The notes: generated from the sequence alone by a model not told the origin. DNA of 15,375 bases from Myxococcales bacterium (GCA_003151595.1 PLXW01000124.1:1-15375); one strand, 5' to 3'; shown: positions 7,507 through 14,442, numbered from the stretch's first letter. Translations and numbers: made by a program.

Positions 7507-8514
7507 GTGACGTCTTCGCTCCTGTCCAGCGTGCTCGCGCAAGAGATCGCCGTGGCCACGCTCCGCCGCGCGCTCGAGAACGACCGCGTTCATCACGCCT
7601 ACCTGTTCGACGGGCCCGAGGGGGTCGGGAAAGGCCTGGCGGCGTTCGGGCTGGCGCAGGCGCTCGTGTGTGAGCATCGCGGCGTCGATCTTCCGAAGTC
7701 CGACGCCTGCGGGACGTGCCGCGCGTGCGTGCGGGCCGTGCCGCGCGAAGACACCCGGAGGCCGGTGCACCCCGACGTCATCGTGATCGAGCGCGGCCTC
7801 TACGACCCCGCGGCGATCGGCAGGCGCACGCAGGAGACGCAGGACATCAGCATCGATCAGGTGCGCACGCTCGTCCTGGCGCGCGCGGCGTTCGCGCCGC
7901 ACGAAGGTCGCGCGAAGGTGTTCATCGTGCGGCGCGCGGAGGAGCTCTCCACGTCGGCGGCGAACGCGCTCCTGAAGACGCTCGAAGAGCCCAACGACAA
8001 GACGCACTTCATTCTCCTCTCGTCGCAGCCCGACGCGCTCCTCTCCACGATTCGATCGCGGACGCAGCGCATCCGGTTCGCCGCGCTGCCGCACGCCGTC
8101 GTGACCAAGCTGCTCGTCGCGCGCGGGACCGACGCCTTTCGCGCCGACGAGATCGCGCGGCTCTCGGGCGGGAGCATGCAGTCGGCGCTGGGGCTGGCCG
8201 ATGACGACGCGTCGGCTGGCCGCGCGGCGTTCGTGAAGCGGGCCATCGAGGCCATCGACGCCGCGACGCTGGGTCCGGCGCTCGATCTGGCGGAGGACGC
8301 GAAGAAAGACAAAGGCGAGCTGGGGACGAAGCTGGCGGCGCTGGCGTCGGCGCTGGCGTCGATCGCGTGCGCGAACGCGTCGTCGGCGAGCCGTGACGCG
8401 GACGCGGCGGCCGCGCGGGTTCAGCTCGCGCTCATGGCGATGCGGCAGCTCGATGGGAACGCGTCGGCGCAGCTCGTCGTGGAGTCGCTGCTCGTGCGGA
8501 TGCGCAGCGCGTAG
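7507..8514 (+). CDS. holB: DNA polymerase III subunit delta prime
   Basis: Delta prime is the non-motor clamp-loader subunit that helps load the beta sliding clamp during replication. The 335-residue protein begins near the family norm (SVLAQEIAVATLRRALENDRVHHAYLF). It has a well-formed P-loop GPEGVGKG (36-43). A zinc-binding cysteine set, C68-x2-C71-x2-C74 with C55 before it, is as in E. coli delta prime. The signature STSAANALLKTLEEP (148-162) leads to the sensor region STIRSRTQRI (180-189). The usual Ser-Arg-Cys motif there reads Ser-Arg-Thr. An insertion near 96-112 (GLYDPAAIGRRTQETQD) precedes the conserved ISIDQVR. The GTG start is the only one that does not overrun the divergent promoter region. 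A DnaX-like tau/gamma subunit is excluded by the short C-terminal domain. Confidence 0.9.
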   Translation: MTSSLLSSVLAQEIAVATLRRALENDRVHHAYLFDGPEGVGKGLAAFGLAQALVCEHRGVDLPKSDACGTCRACVRAVPREDTRRPVHPDVIVIERGLYDPAAIGRRTQETQDISIDQVRTLVLARAAFAPHEGRAKVFIVRRAEELSTSAANALLKTLEEPNDKTHFILLSSQPDALLSTIRSRTQRIRFAALPHAVVTKLLVARGTDAFRADEIARLSGGSMQSALGLADDDASAGRAAFVKRAIEAIDAATLGPALDLAEDAKKDKGELGTKLAALASALASIACANASSASRDADAAAARVQLALMAMRQLDGNASAQLVVESLLVRMRSA

Positions 8515-8535
8515 GTCACGCGGTCGGCGGCTCCG

Positions 8536-9033
8536 CTACAGCGAAGGCGCTCCCCCGCCCCACACCTCGAACTCGCCGGCGGCGAGCCTCTTGCCGCGCC
8601 ACGCGCGCACGCCAGCGGCGACGAGGACGATGACGACCTCGCCTTCGGGAGACGTGTACTCGCCGAGGATGGCGCTGGGCCCCACGTCAGGCGCGCCTTC
8701 GCCCACGCGCTCGACGTGAAGCGGGAGGCGGCGCACCCGATCGAAGCGCACCCCCTCGAGCTCGATGGCGCTCGGCGGTTCGCCGCCGACGAGGATCGCG
8801 TCGTTGGCGATTGGCGCGAGCCACACGATGCCGTCGCTCGGTCGTGGTCGCGCGAACACAGCGCGGTCGAACGAGGCGTCCGGCGCGATGAACACGACCG
8901 CGGCCGGCGCGTCCTCTCGAAGGACCAGCGCGCCGGCGAGCCACACCTCGGCGCCGTCGCTCGCGCGCACGACGACGTCACCCAGGGCGCACGGAAAGAG
9001 ACTCCAATCGACGGCGCGGGGGCGCGCCGTCAT
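8536..9033 (-). CDS. Beta-rich protein of unknown function, coupled to thiE
   Basis: I do not recognise this 165-residue protein with confidence. It looks like alternating short strands (DVVVRASDGAEVWLAGALVL, AAVVFIAP, GIVWLAP, LVGGEP, IELEGVRFDRVRRLPLHVERVG, then ILGEYTSPEGEVVIVLV). It ends with AWRGKRLAAGEFEVWGGG. The alternation of GEY/GE turns with W and G residues recalls DUF4178-like proteins, but that is only a suggestion. There is no signal peptide or catalytic signature. The ATG overlaps the thiE stop as ATGA, so it is probably translated by re-initiation and is the last gene of the Rsm22-like/thiE transcript. It is convergent with holB across about 21 bases. Confidence 0.75.
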   Translation of the reverse strand: MTARPRAVDWSLFPCALGDVVVRASDGAEVWLAGALVLREDAPAAVVFIAPDASFDRAVFARPRPSDGIVWLAPIANDAILVGGEPPSAIELEGVRFDRVRRLPLHVERVGEGAPDVGPSAILGEYTSPEGEVVIVLVAAGVRAWRGKRLAAGEFEVWGGGAPSL

Positions 9034-9698
9034 CCCGTGGCCTCTGCCAGCTCGACGCCTCCAGAGAGCGCGGCATGGAGACGACACGCGCGCGACGTGA
9101 CCTCCGCGAGATCGACCGCACCACCGCTCGGGAGAAGAGCGGCGATCACGGCGCCCGCGTCGGCGCACGACGCGACGTCGAAGGCGCGGTCGAGCGTGAC
9201 CCCGCCGATCGCGACGAGCGGGATGCCCGCGTCGCGCGCGATGGCGTGCGCCGCGCGCAACCCCGCGAGCCCCACGACCGGATCGGGCGTAGCCTTCGAG
9301 CGCGTCTCGAACACCGGACCGTACGCAACGTACGCCGGCTTGTACGCGAGCGCGCGCACGAGCTGATCGAGGTCGTGCGTGGACACGCCGACGCGGATGG
9401 TCGGCGCGATGCGGTGGACCACTTCGTACGGGACGTCGTCCTGGCCGATGTGCACGTAGTCGCACCCCGCGAGCGCCGCGACGTCGACCCGATCGTTGGC
9501 CACGAGCGGCACGCGGGCGTTCTCGCACATGGAGCGCATGGCGCGCAGGAGCGCGAGGATCTCGCGCGCCGGGAGGTCTTTGGCCCGCAGCTGCATGGCG
9601 CACGGATGCGCGGCGAGCACGGCGCGGACGAAGGCGATGACATCGACCCCGCGCGCGGTGAGCGTGGCCACGTCGGCGATCGCGTACAGGCCTCGCAT
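9030..9698 (-). CDS. thiE: Thiamine-phosphate synthase
   Basis: ThiE joins hydroxymethylpyrimidine diphosphate and the thiazole phosphate to give thiamine monophosphate in the cytoplasm. The 222-residue protein is a TIM barrel of the usual length. It begins MRGLYAIADV and has QLRAKDLP (36-43). PLVANDRVDVAALAGCDYVH with IGQDD (64-88) is the pyrophosphate and Mg region. GVSTH (104-108), YVAYGPVFETRSK (123-135) and PLVAIGGV (160-167) complete the set. TRSK replaces the commoner TxTK, a mild variant. It starts 15 bases after the Rsm22-like gene with no visible Shine-Dalgarno and ends in an ATGA overlap with the unknown protein. No other thiamine gene is nearby. No TPP riboswitch was seen, although I could not fold the upstream sequence. 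Confidence 0.92.
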   Translation of the reverse strand: MRGLYAIADVATLTARGVDVIAFVRAVLAAHPCAMQLRAKDLPAREILALLRAMRSMCENARVPLVANDRVDVAALAGCDYVHIGQDDVPYEVVHRIAPTIRVGVSTHDLDQLVRALAYKPAYVAYGPVFETRSKATPDPVVGLAGLRAAHAIARDAGIPLVAIGGVTLDRAFDVASCADAGAVIAALLPSGGAVDLAEVTSRACRLHAALSGGVELAEATG

Positions 9699-9712
9699 TT
9701 GAGACAGACGAG

Positions 9713-10975
9713 CTATCCGTCCGTCGGTGTCCGGTCAAGAGCAAGCGGGACCGGCGCGAGCGGAATTACCCGGCCGTCCCGGCCGATTCGATTCTTGGCG
9801 TCGGGCGGGGGGTCGAAGGCCACGACGTCGCCGCGCGAGAGAGAGTCCCACGCACCGTTCGATTCGCTCGCGTCGCGGTCGAGCCGCGAGACGCGCGTGC
9901 GGTCGGCGACGCCGTCTTCCCCTTCCACGCAGACGAAGTGCTCGCGCTTCCCTTTGCTGACCAGCGCGTCGGAGATGATGCGCCCGCGAAGGCCGCGGGG
10001 CGCCGCGAGCGCCTGGGCCATCGTTCGCTCCCCCTCGCGACGGAGCACGAGGTAGCTGAACGTGATCCCCTGCCATCGCAGCCCCGCGGCCCGCGCGACC
10101 GGCTCGAGCCACGGCGGGAGATCGACGGCGACGTCTTCGTGGCACCAGTCGCCGGGCGCTCGAAGCGCGGGACAAGGCGCGGCGTGGAGGCACGGCGCGA
10201 AGACGCTGGCGGCGCGCACGGCGAGGACGGCGTCGCGCACGGCGTGCAGGTGCCGCGTCCGATCGCGCAACGCCGGCTCCACGATCACGAGCGCGCCGCC
10301 CGGCGCGAGCTTGCCGACCAGGCCCGCCACGAGCTCGGCGTGCTTGCGCGTGCGCTCGACCGCGTCGAGATCGGGATCGAGCTCGCTCAGCACTTGCCCC
10401 AGGAGCACGAGGTCCCACGCCGGCCCCGCGCCCACCTTGCCGGCCGGGTCGCTCGAGGCGCGCTTTCGATCCGTTCGGATGGCGAGCGTCACGTCCCCTT
10501 GCCGATGGTGGCGCGCCTTGGCGAGGTCCGTCGCCACGTCGAGCGCCAGTTGATCCTCGTCGGACCACGTCGCCTCGATCGCGCACGTCTTCCCGGCGGC
10601 GGCGAGCGCGCGCGCCACGCCCCACGTCGTGGCGCCGAGCCCGGCGCCCACGTCGAGGACGCGCAGCTGTCCGCGCTGTCCGATCTCTCCCGCGGCCACC
10701 AGCTCGCGCACCGCGGCGGCGGCCTTCGGCACGTCGCGCGCGAACGAGAACCCGAGGCGCGCGGCGATCGACGGACCCGACGACGCCACGGCGCGCCCGG
10801 TCGCGCGCATCCCGGCCGTCGCGTTGTACGCCTCCGACAACGCGCGAACGAGCGACCCGAGCCTGGCCGGCTCGTCGAGCGTGGGCCACCCGCGCGCCCG
10901 CGCGACCCCGACGATCGACGTGCGCCAGTCCTCTTCGAGCGCCCGGGCGAGCGCGACTTCGAGGGAACGTTGCAT
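9713..10975 (-). CDS. Rsm22-family ribosomal small-subunit methyltransferase-like protein
   Basis: This is a 420-residue relative of mitochondrial Rsm22/METTL17, which acts in small-ribosomal-subunit assembly. The SAM-binding motif I is LDVGAGLGATT (107-117), followed by acidic post-motifs and DLVLLGQVLSELDPD (188-202). The family-specific part follows. GGALVIVEPALRDRTRHLHA (226-245) leads to a cysteine block with C262, C268 and C278 (FAPCLHAAPCP and DWCHED). FSYLVLRR (306-313) is then followed by C349 in REHFVCVEG. In METTL17-type proteins such cysteines bind an Fe-S cluster. The residue spacing here is similar, but I infer the cluster. The C-terminal about 70 residues form a small beta domain. 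The ATG at 10975 lacks a Shine-Dalgarno, and an upstream in-frame GTG is possible. It leads the operon with thiE. Confidence 0.85.
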   Translation of the reverse strand: MQRSLEVALARALEEDWRTSIVGVARARGWPTLDEPARLGSLVRALSEAYNATAGMRATGRAVASSGPSIAARLGFSFARDVPKAAAAVRELVAAGEIGQRGQLRVLDVGAGLGATTWGVARALAAAGKTCAIEATWSDEDQLALDVATDLAKARHHRQGDVTLAIRTDRKRASSDPAGKVGAGPAWDLVLLGQVLSELDPDLDAVERTRKHAELVAGLVGKLAPGGALVIVEPALRDRTRHLHAVRDAVLAVRAASVFAPCLHAAPCPALRAPGDWCHEDVAVDLPPWLEPVARAAGLRWQGITFSYLVLRREGERTMAQALAAPRGLRGRIISDALVSKGKREHFVCVEGEDGVADRTRVSRLDRDASESNGAWDSLSRGDVVAFDPPPDAKNRIGRDGRVIPLAPVPLALDRTPTDG

Positions 10976-11055
10976 CGCGAAGCGCGCAGCGTCGCACGAG
11001 CCGCCCGTCCGCGCCACGTGCGCCACGCAGCGGAGTGAGCCACGCCCGCGCGCGG

Positions 11056-11061
11056 TATCCT
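11056..11061 (+). promoter_or_regulatory. TATCCT -10-like box before NUDIX gene
   Basis: TATCCT ends seven bases before the ATG at 11069, and no Shine-Dalgarno is present. This suggests a leaderless transcript. The upstream G/C-rich sequence has no clear -35. Confidence 0.4.
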
Positions 11062-11068
11062 CGTCCGA

Positions 11069-11488
11069 ATGGCTGACTTGCCTCGAATCGACGCCGCCGG
11101 CGCGGTGGTCGTGCGCGCCGACGGGCGCGTCCTCCTCGTGCGCCGCGGGCGAGCGCCAGCGAAAGGCGCGTGGTCGCTCCCCGGCGGCAAGATCGATCCC
11201 GGCGAGACGCCGGCCGAAGCGTGCGTGCGCGAAGTCCGCGAAGAGACCGCGCTCCGGGTGCGCGTCGTCGAAGCGCTCGAGGTCGTGCCAGTCGACGGCG
11301 ACGGCTACTCGTACGCCATCCACGAGCACCTCTGCGTCCCGCTCGACGACGACGCCCCGCTCCACGCCGGCGACGACGCCGACGACGCGCGCTGGGTCGC
11401 GCCGTCCGACGCCGCGGGACTCGGTGTCTCGATCGGCGCCTGCGCGATCATCGACGCTGCGCTCGCTCGTCGATCGTCGCGCGCGTGA
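11069..11488 (+). CDS. NUDIX hydrolase
   Basis: This protein is predicted to hydrolyse a nucleoside diphosphate linked to another moiety, in the cytoplasm. The substrate is unknown. The 139-residue protein is a single NUDIX domain with LPGGKIDPGETP and the box G40-x5-E46-x7-R54-E55-V-x-E58-E59. The metal-binding glutamates are intact. The Gly normally next to the end of the box is Ala61. An Asp-rich stretch (DDDAPLHAGDDADDA, about 93-107) precedes the conserved ARWVAPSDA strand. The short length and RGRAPAKGAWSLPGG resemble ADP-ribose pyrophosphatase or MutT-like proteins. It is divergent from the Rsm22-like gene across 93 bases, and its stop lies 15 bases before the zinc-ribbon gene. Confidence 0.9.
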   Translation: MADLPRIDAAGAVVVRADGRVLLVRRGRAPAKGAWSLPGGKIDPGETPAEACVREVREETALRVRVVEALEVVPVDGDGYSYAIHEHLCVPLDDDAPLHAGDDADDARWVAPSDAAGLGVSIGACAIIDAALARRSSRA

Positions 11489-11494
11489 TAAAGT
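11489..11494 (+). promoter_or_regulatory. TAAAGT box overlapping the NUDIX stop region
   Basis: TGATAAAGT joins the NUDIX TGA to a -10-like TAAAGT nine bases before the zinc-ribbon ATG (11504). With no Shine-Dalgarno present, it could start a separate, nearly leaderless message. Read-through from the NUDIX gene is equally possible. Confidence 0.3.
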
Positions 11495-11503
11495 AGCGCC
11501 CTC

Positions 11504-11800
11504 ATGCGCACGACCCACACTTGCCCGAAGTGCAAGCACCAAGAGGTGCTCTTCCTCCCGCAGATCGCCGACCGCGACGACGACGACAAGATTCGTCCGC
11601 TCTCCGCGCACGTCGTTCAGTTCGATTGGCGCGACGACATCGAGGTCGGCAAGCTTCAGGCGTACCTGTGCATGCAGTGCGGGTTCACGGAGCTGTACAC
11701 GAACGAAGTGCCGCAGATTCCGTGGCAGAAGGTCCCCGGCGCGAAGCTGCTGACGCCGAAGGATCCGATCCTCACGAATCGCCCGCCACCGAAGAAATGA
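11504..11800 (+). CDS. Small zinc-ribbon protein (two CxxC pairs)
   Basis: This 98-residue protein has C7-PK-C10 near the N-terminus and C56-MQ-C59 in the middle, the layout of a treble-clef or zinc-ribbon fold holding one zinc. Between the pairs lies a long insert with an Asp run (ADRDDDDKIRPL) and HVVQFDWRDD, followed by LQAYLCMQCGFTELYTNEV. Aromatic and strand-like residues after the second pair fit the zinc-ribbon pattern seen in nucleic-acid-binding or transcription-related small proteins. No specific role can be assigned. The Lys/Pro-rich tail ends PPPKK. The stop overlaps the next start as ATGA, linking it with the lipoprotein gene. Confidence 0.85.
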   Translation: MRTTHTCPKCKHQEVLFLPQIADRDDDDKIRPLSAHVVQFDWRDDIEVGKLQAYLCMQCGFTELYTNEVPQIPWQKVPGAKLLTPKDPILTNRPPPKK

Positions 11801-12681
11801 TCGCCGTCCGCGCGCGCGCGTTCGCGTCGGTCGTCGCGGCAGCGGCGTCGCTCTGCGGTTGCTTCGCGAGTCCTCCGGCGTCGCAGATGCCGACGGCCAC
11901 CGCGGCGCTCGATCGCCTACGCGACACCGGCAAATGCGGGACGGCGCTGCAGGCGAGCGCGAAGATCGATCACTTCGGAAAGCAGGGGCGCGTTCGCGGC
12001 GACCTGCTGATGTTCGCCGCGACGCCGGCGAGCCTTCGCATGGACATCGTGAGCCCGTTCGGCGTGACGCTGGCGACGCTCACCAGCGACGGCTCGCAGT
12101 TCGCGCTGGCCGATCTGCGCGACAAGCGCTTCTACGTCGGCCCGGCGAGCGCCTGCAACCTGGCGCGGCTCACGACGGTGCCGATGCCGGCGCACGTGCT
12201 GGTCGATCTGTTGCGCGGGCAATCGCCGGTGTTGAAGCGCGTCGGTGAGCCGACGATCGCCTGGAGCGGGCGCGGGTACTACGTCGTCTCGATCGGCAGC
12301 ACGCGCGACGCACGCGAAGAGATTCACCTCGCGCCGCACCCCGACGACTTCGGTAAGCCGTGGAGCGAGCAGCGGATGCGCCTGCTCGACGTGCAGGTCT
12401 CGCAGTACGGCGGCGTCGTCTACCACGCCGAGCTCACCGAACATCGACCGACGCAGACCGCGCCGCCGCGCGTCGATCCCGAGCACATCGACCCCGACCT
12501 CCCCGCCGGCATCGCGTGCAACGCGGAGATCCCGCGGCGCATCCATGTGTCGGTCCCCGACGAAGACGCCGACGTTCTCTTTCGCTACGAAGACGTGGCG
12601 TGGAACCCACCGCTACCCGACGGCACGTTCGTGCAGCCGCCGCCGCAGGCGATGCCCATCGTCCCGGTCACCTGCGAATAG
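11797..12681 (+). CDS. LolB/DUF4292-like outer-membrane lipoprotein
   Basis: The 294-residue product has a basic then hydrophobic N-terminus and the lipobox LCGC with Cys22. The mature part begins FASPPASQMP, rich in Ser and Pro as lipoprotein linkers are. Residues 35-140 follow the pattern of LolB-like beta-cup proteins (DUF4292 type). A strand (ALQASAKIDHFGKQGRVRGD) leads to LRMDIVSPFGVTLATLTSDG, then FALADLRDKRFYVGPASACN, and then VLVDLLRGQSP. Such proteins bind lipid or a lipoprotein acyl chain at the outer membrane; the role here is inferred. Residues 170-294 form a less recognisable second part ending FVQPPPQAMP. The start overlaps the zinc-ribbon stop (ATGA). Its last 14 bases overlap the end of the convergent phosphodiesterase gene. 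Confidence 0.82.
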   Translation: MIAVRARAFASVVAAAASLCGCFASPPASQMPTATAALDRLRDTGKCGTALQASAKIDHFGKQGRVRGDLLMFAATPASLRMDIVSPFGVTLATLTSDGSQFALADLRDKRFYVGPASACNLARLTTVPMPAHVLVDLLRGQSPVLKRVGEPTIAWSGRGYYVVSIGSTRDAREEIHLAPHPDDFGKPWSEQRMRLLDVQVSQYGGVVYHAELTEHRPTQTAPPRVDPEHIDPDLPAGIACNAEIPRRIHVSVPDEDADVLFRYEDVAWNPPLPDGTFVQPPPQAMPIVPVTCE

Positions 12682-13435
12682 CCTCGCGGATCTCTTTCGG
12701 CGCGTCGGTCACGATCCAATCGACGCCGAGCGCGGCGAGGTCGCGCGCTTCGCTCGGGTCGTTCACGGTCCACGCGCCGACGCGCTGGTTCGCGCCGTGA
12801 AACGCGGCCACGGCGCGGAGCGAGACCTGCGTGCGCTCCAGGTGAATCGCGGCGATCGGCGCGCGGCGCGCGAGGCGCGACCACGCCGACTCCCACGCGG
12901 CTTGCGCTTCGTGCGTGAGCCACGCGCGAGGGACGCGCGGCGCGACGAGCGCGATCATCGCCAGGAGCGCCGGGTCGAACGACGACACCAGCACCTCGAC
13001 CTCGGGGTGCCGCGCGAGCGTGCGCGCCAGGCTCCGCGCGAGGGCCACGCGATCGGGCACGTCGTGCTTCGCCTCCACGTTCACCGCGAGGCGCGAGCGC
13101 GCCCAGTCGAGGACGTCGTCGAGCATGGGCACGTGCTCGCCCCCCTTCGCCAGCGTCACGCGTGCCAGCAGCCCTCGCGTCAGCCGCGCCACGTCGCGCC
13201 GGTCGTTCCCCTCGGTCACGCGCGCCAGGTCGGGATCGTGCATCACCACGACGTGACCGCCGATGCACGCGCGCACGTCGAGCTCGATCGCGTCGGCCCC
13301 TTCGGCGTGTGCGCGCGCGAACGCCTCCATCGTGTTCTCGGTGGGCCACGAGGCCCCTCGCCCGCCGCGATGCCCGACGACGGCGCACGCGCGCCCGCGC
13401 TGCCCGCCGGCGAAGACGCCGACGCCGCTCGTCAC
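12668..13435 (-). CDS. Glycerophosphodiester phosphodiesterase
   Basis: This enzyme hydrolyses glycerophosphodiesters to sn-glycerol-3-phosphate and an alcohol, in phospholipid turnover or phosphate and carbon scavenging. The 255-residue protein matches single-domain bacterial (UgpQ-like) enzymes in size. The catalytic and metal residues are present: H22-R23 in GHRGG, E33-N34-T35 in PTENTMEAF, E51 and D53 in IELDV, H66-D67 in MHDPDL, and E121 and K123 in VNVEAKH. The closing AWTVND (221-226) and WIVTD (240-244) complete the TIM barrel. No signal peptide is seen, so it is probably cytoplasmic. The GTG start overlaps the DHH gene stop (GTGA), so the pair is coupled. A longer frame upstream would lie wholly inside the DHH gene. 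It overlaps the convergent lipoprotein gene by 14 bases. Confidence 0.9.
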   Translation of the reverse strand: MTSGVGVFAGGQRGRACAVVGHRGGRGASWPTENTMEAFARAHAEGADAIELDVRACIGGHVVVMHDPDLARVTEGNDRRDVARLTRGLLARVTLAKGGEHVPMLDDVLDWARSRLAVNVEAKHDVPDRVALARSLARTLARHPEVEVLVSSFDPALLAMIALVAPRVPRAWLTHEAQAAWESAWSRLARRAPIAAIHLERTQVSLRAVAAFHGANQRVGAWTVNDPSEARDLAALGVDWIVTDAPKEIREAIRR

Positions 13436-14418
13436 TTCCCGAGCTCGTCCACGATCGTGCGCGCGATCTCCTGCGCCTTCGCCGCCTGATCCGCCGGCAG
13501 CGAGATCGCGCCGACGACCGGGTGCCCGCCGCCGCCCCAGCGCTCGCAGATCGACGCGATGTCGTGCGTGCGCGCCTTCTTCGCCCATGGGTTGTACCCG
13601 ATCGAGATCTTGCACTTCGACTTCGAGCGGCTGACGATCACCGAGTACGCGCTGTCGGGGTAGAGCGCGTAGGTGACGAACTTGCCGGCGACGTCGAGCA
13701 GGCGATCGGTGAGATCGACCAGCACGACGCCGTCCTTCTCTTTCCCCGCGGCCCGCACCATCTCGATGAACTTCAGGTGCTCGGCGCCCAGCGGCGCGTA
13801 GAGCGCCTGCACGTCCGCGCTACGCGCCACGTCCTCGATCGACTCGGTGAGGAGCCGCGGCACCATGCGCGTGAGGAAGGCGTCGTCGCCGAGGTGCTCG
13901 ACCACGGTCATCAGCTGAAGCACCGGATCGGTTCGCTCGACGGCGAACGCCGCGTCCGGGAACGCCGCCGAGTCGATCATGTCGGCCCAGGCCACGAGCT
14001 TCGCGGACTCGGAGACGTCGAGACCGAAGTCGCGCGCGCCGACGTCGGCGATGAGCTTGGTGCACGAGCCGTACGTGCCGTCGTGAAAGAAGTGACGCGG
14101 CGTCGCCTTCGCGCGCGTCTCGTACGTGCTGCGGTCGTCGGTCCCGGGAAACGCGCTGACGTGGTGATCGAAGTACCACGTGAGGGCGTTCGCGCCCGAG
14201 AAGCGGAAGTCGAGGATGGCGTTCTCTTCGCCCGCGAGCACCTTCGGATCGACCCCGTTCTGCCCCGGCCCGTACCCGCAACCGGTGTACGTGAACCGCA
14301 GGTTCTTCTTTTCGAGGTGCGTGAGCAGGCGCGTGAACATCACGGCCGAGCACATCCCATCGAAGCAGTGACCATGCGTGGCGACGACGACGTGCTTCGG
14401 ATCGCGCGATGCGTTCAT
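13432..14418 (-). CDS. DHH-family phosphoesterase with DHHA1 domain
   Basis: This is a predicted metal-dependent phosphoesterase of 328 residues with unknown substrate. The N-terminal DHH domain has ATHGHCFDGMCSAVMF (13-28), where the usual HxDxDG motif is the Cys variant HxxCxDG. D70 lies in ILDF, D84-H85-H86 in YFDHHVSAF, and D146 and D149 in AWADMIDS. The C-terminal DHHA1 part has SRSKSKCKISIGYNP (263-277) and GGGGHPVVGA (295-304), the substrate-contacting Gly-His motif. Size and layout resemble small nucleotide phosphoesterases such as NrnA/NrnB-type enzymes, but the altered motif I makes the substrate uncertain. The ATG at 14418 is chosen because AAGGG lies eight bases upstream. Longer starts would overlap the divergent VOC gene. 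It is coupled by GTGA to the phosphodiesterase gene. Confidence 0.87.
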   Translation of the reverse strand: MNASRDPKHVVVATHGHCFDGMCSAVMFTRLLTHLEKKNLRFTYTGCGYGPGQNGVDPKVLAGEENAILDFRFSGANALTWYFDHHVSAFPGTDDRSTYETRAKATPRHFFHDGTYGSCTKLIADVGARDFGLDVSESAKLVAWADMIDSAAFPDAAFAVERTDPVLQLMTVVEHLGDDAFLTRMVPRLLTESIEDVARSADVQALYAPLGAEHLKFIEMVRAAGKEKDGVVLVDLTDRLLDVAGKFVTYALYPDSAYSVIVSRSKSKCKISIGYNPWAKKARTHDIASICERWGGGGHPVVGAISLPADQAAKAQEIARTIVDELGK

Positions 14419-14426
14419 GCGTTTCG

Positions 14427-14431
14427 CCCTT
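14427..14431 (-). promoter_or_regulatory. Ribosome binding site deciding the DHH gene start
   Basis: AAGGG on the minus strand lies eight bases before the ATG at 14418-14416, favouring it over two upstream in-frame ATGs (14436 and 14457). The site abuts the TAGCAT box of the divergent gene. Confidence 0.55.
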
Positions 14432-14436
14432 AGCAT
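14431..14436 (+). promoter_or_regulatory. TAGCAT -10-like box for the VOC-fold gene
   Basis: TAGCAT ends six bases before the ATG at 14443, and there is no Shine-Dalgarno, so the transcript may be leaderless. Any -35 would lie within the start of the divergent DHH gene. Confidence 0.35.
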
Positions 14437-14442
14437 GAGCGC

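Noticed and set aside
4197..8094. Very long open frames antisense or out of frame to the regulator, hydrolase and holB genes (4197-6464 plus, 5881-8094 minus, 6465-7673 plus)
   Set aside because: They are Arg/Ala/Gly-rich low-complexity translations expected from high G+C DNA, with no domain motifs. They cover genes with complete catalytic motifs in another frame.
8515..8550. AGCGAAGGCGCT hairpin between convergent holB and the unknown gene
   Set aside because: The stem is only four pairs with no T tract, too weak to call an intrinsic terminator.
11346..11392. Repeated GAC/GCC codons suggesting a tandem repeat
   Set aside because: It is Asp/Ala-rich coding sequence within the NUDIX gene, with no regular repeat unit.
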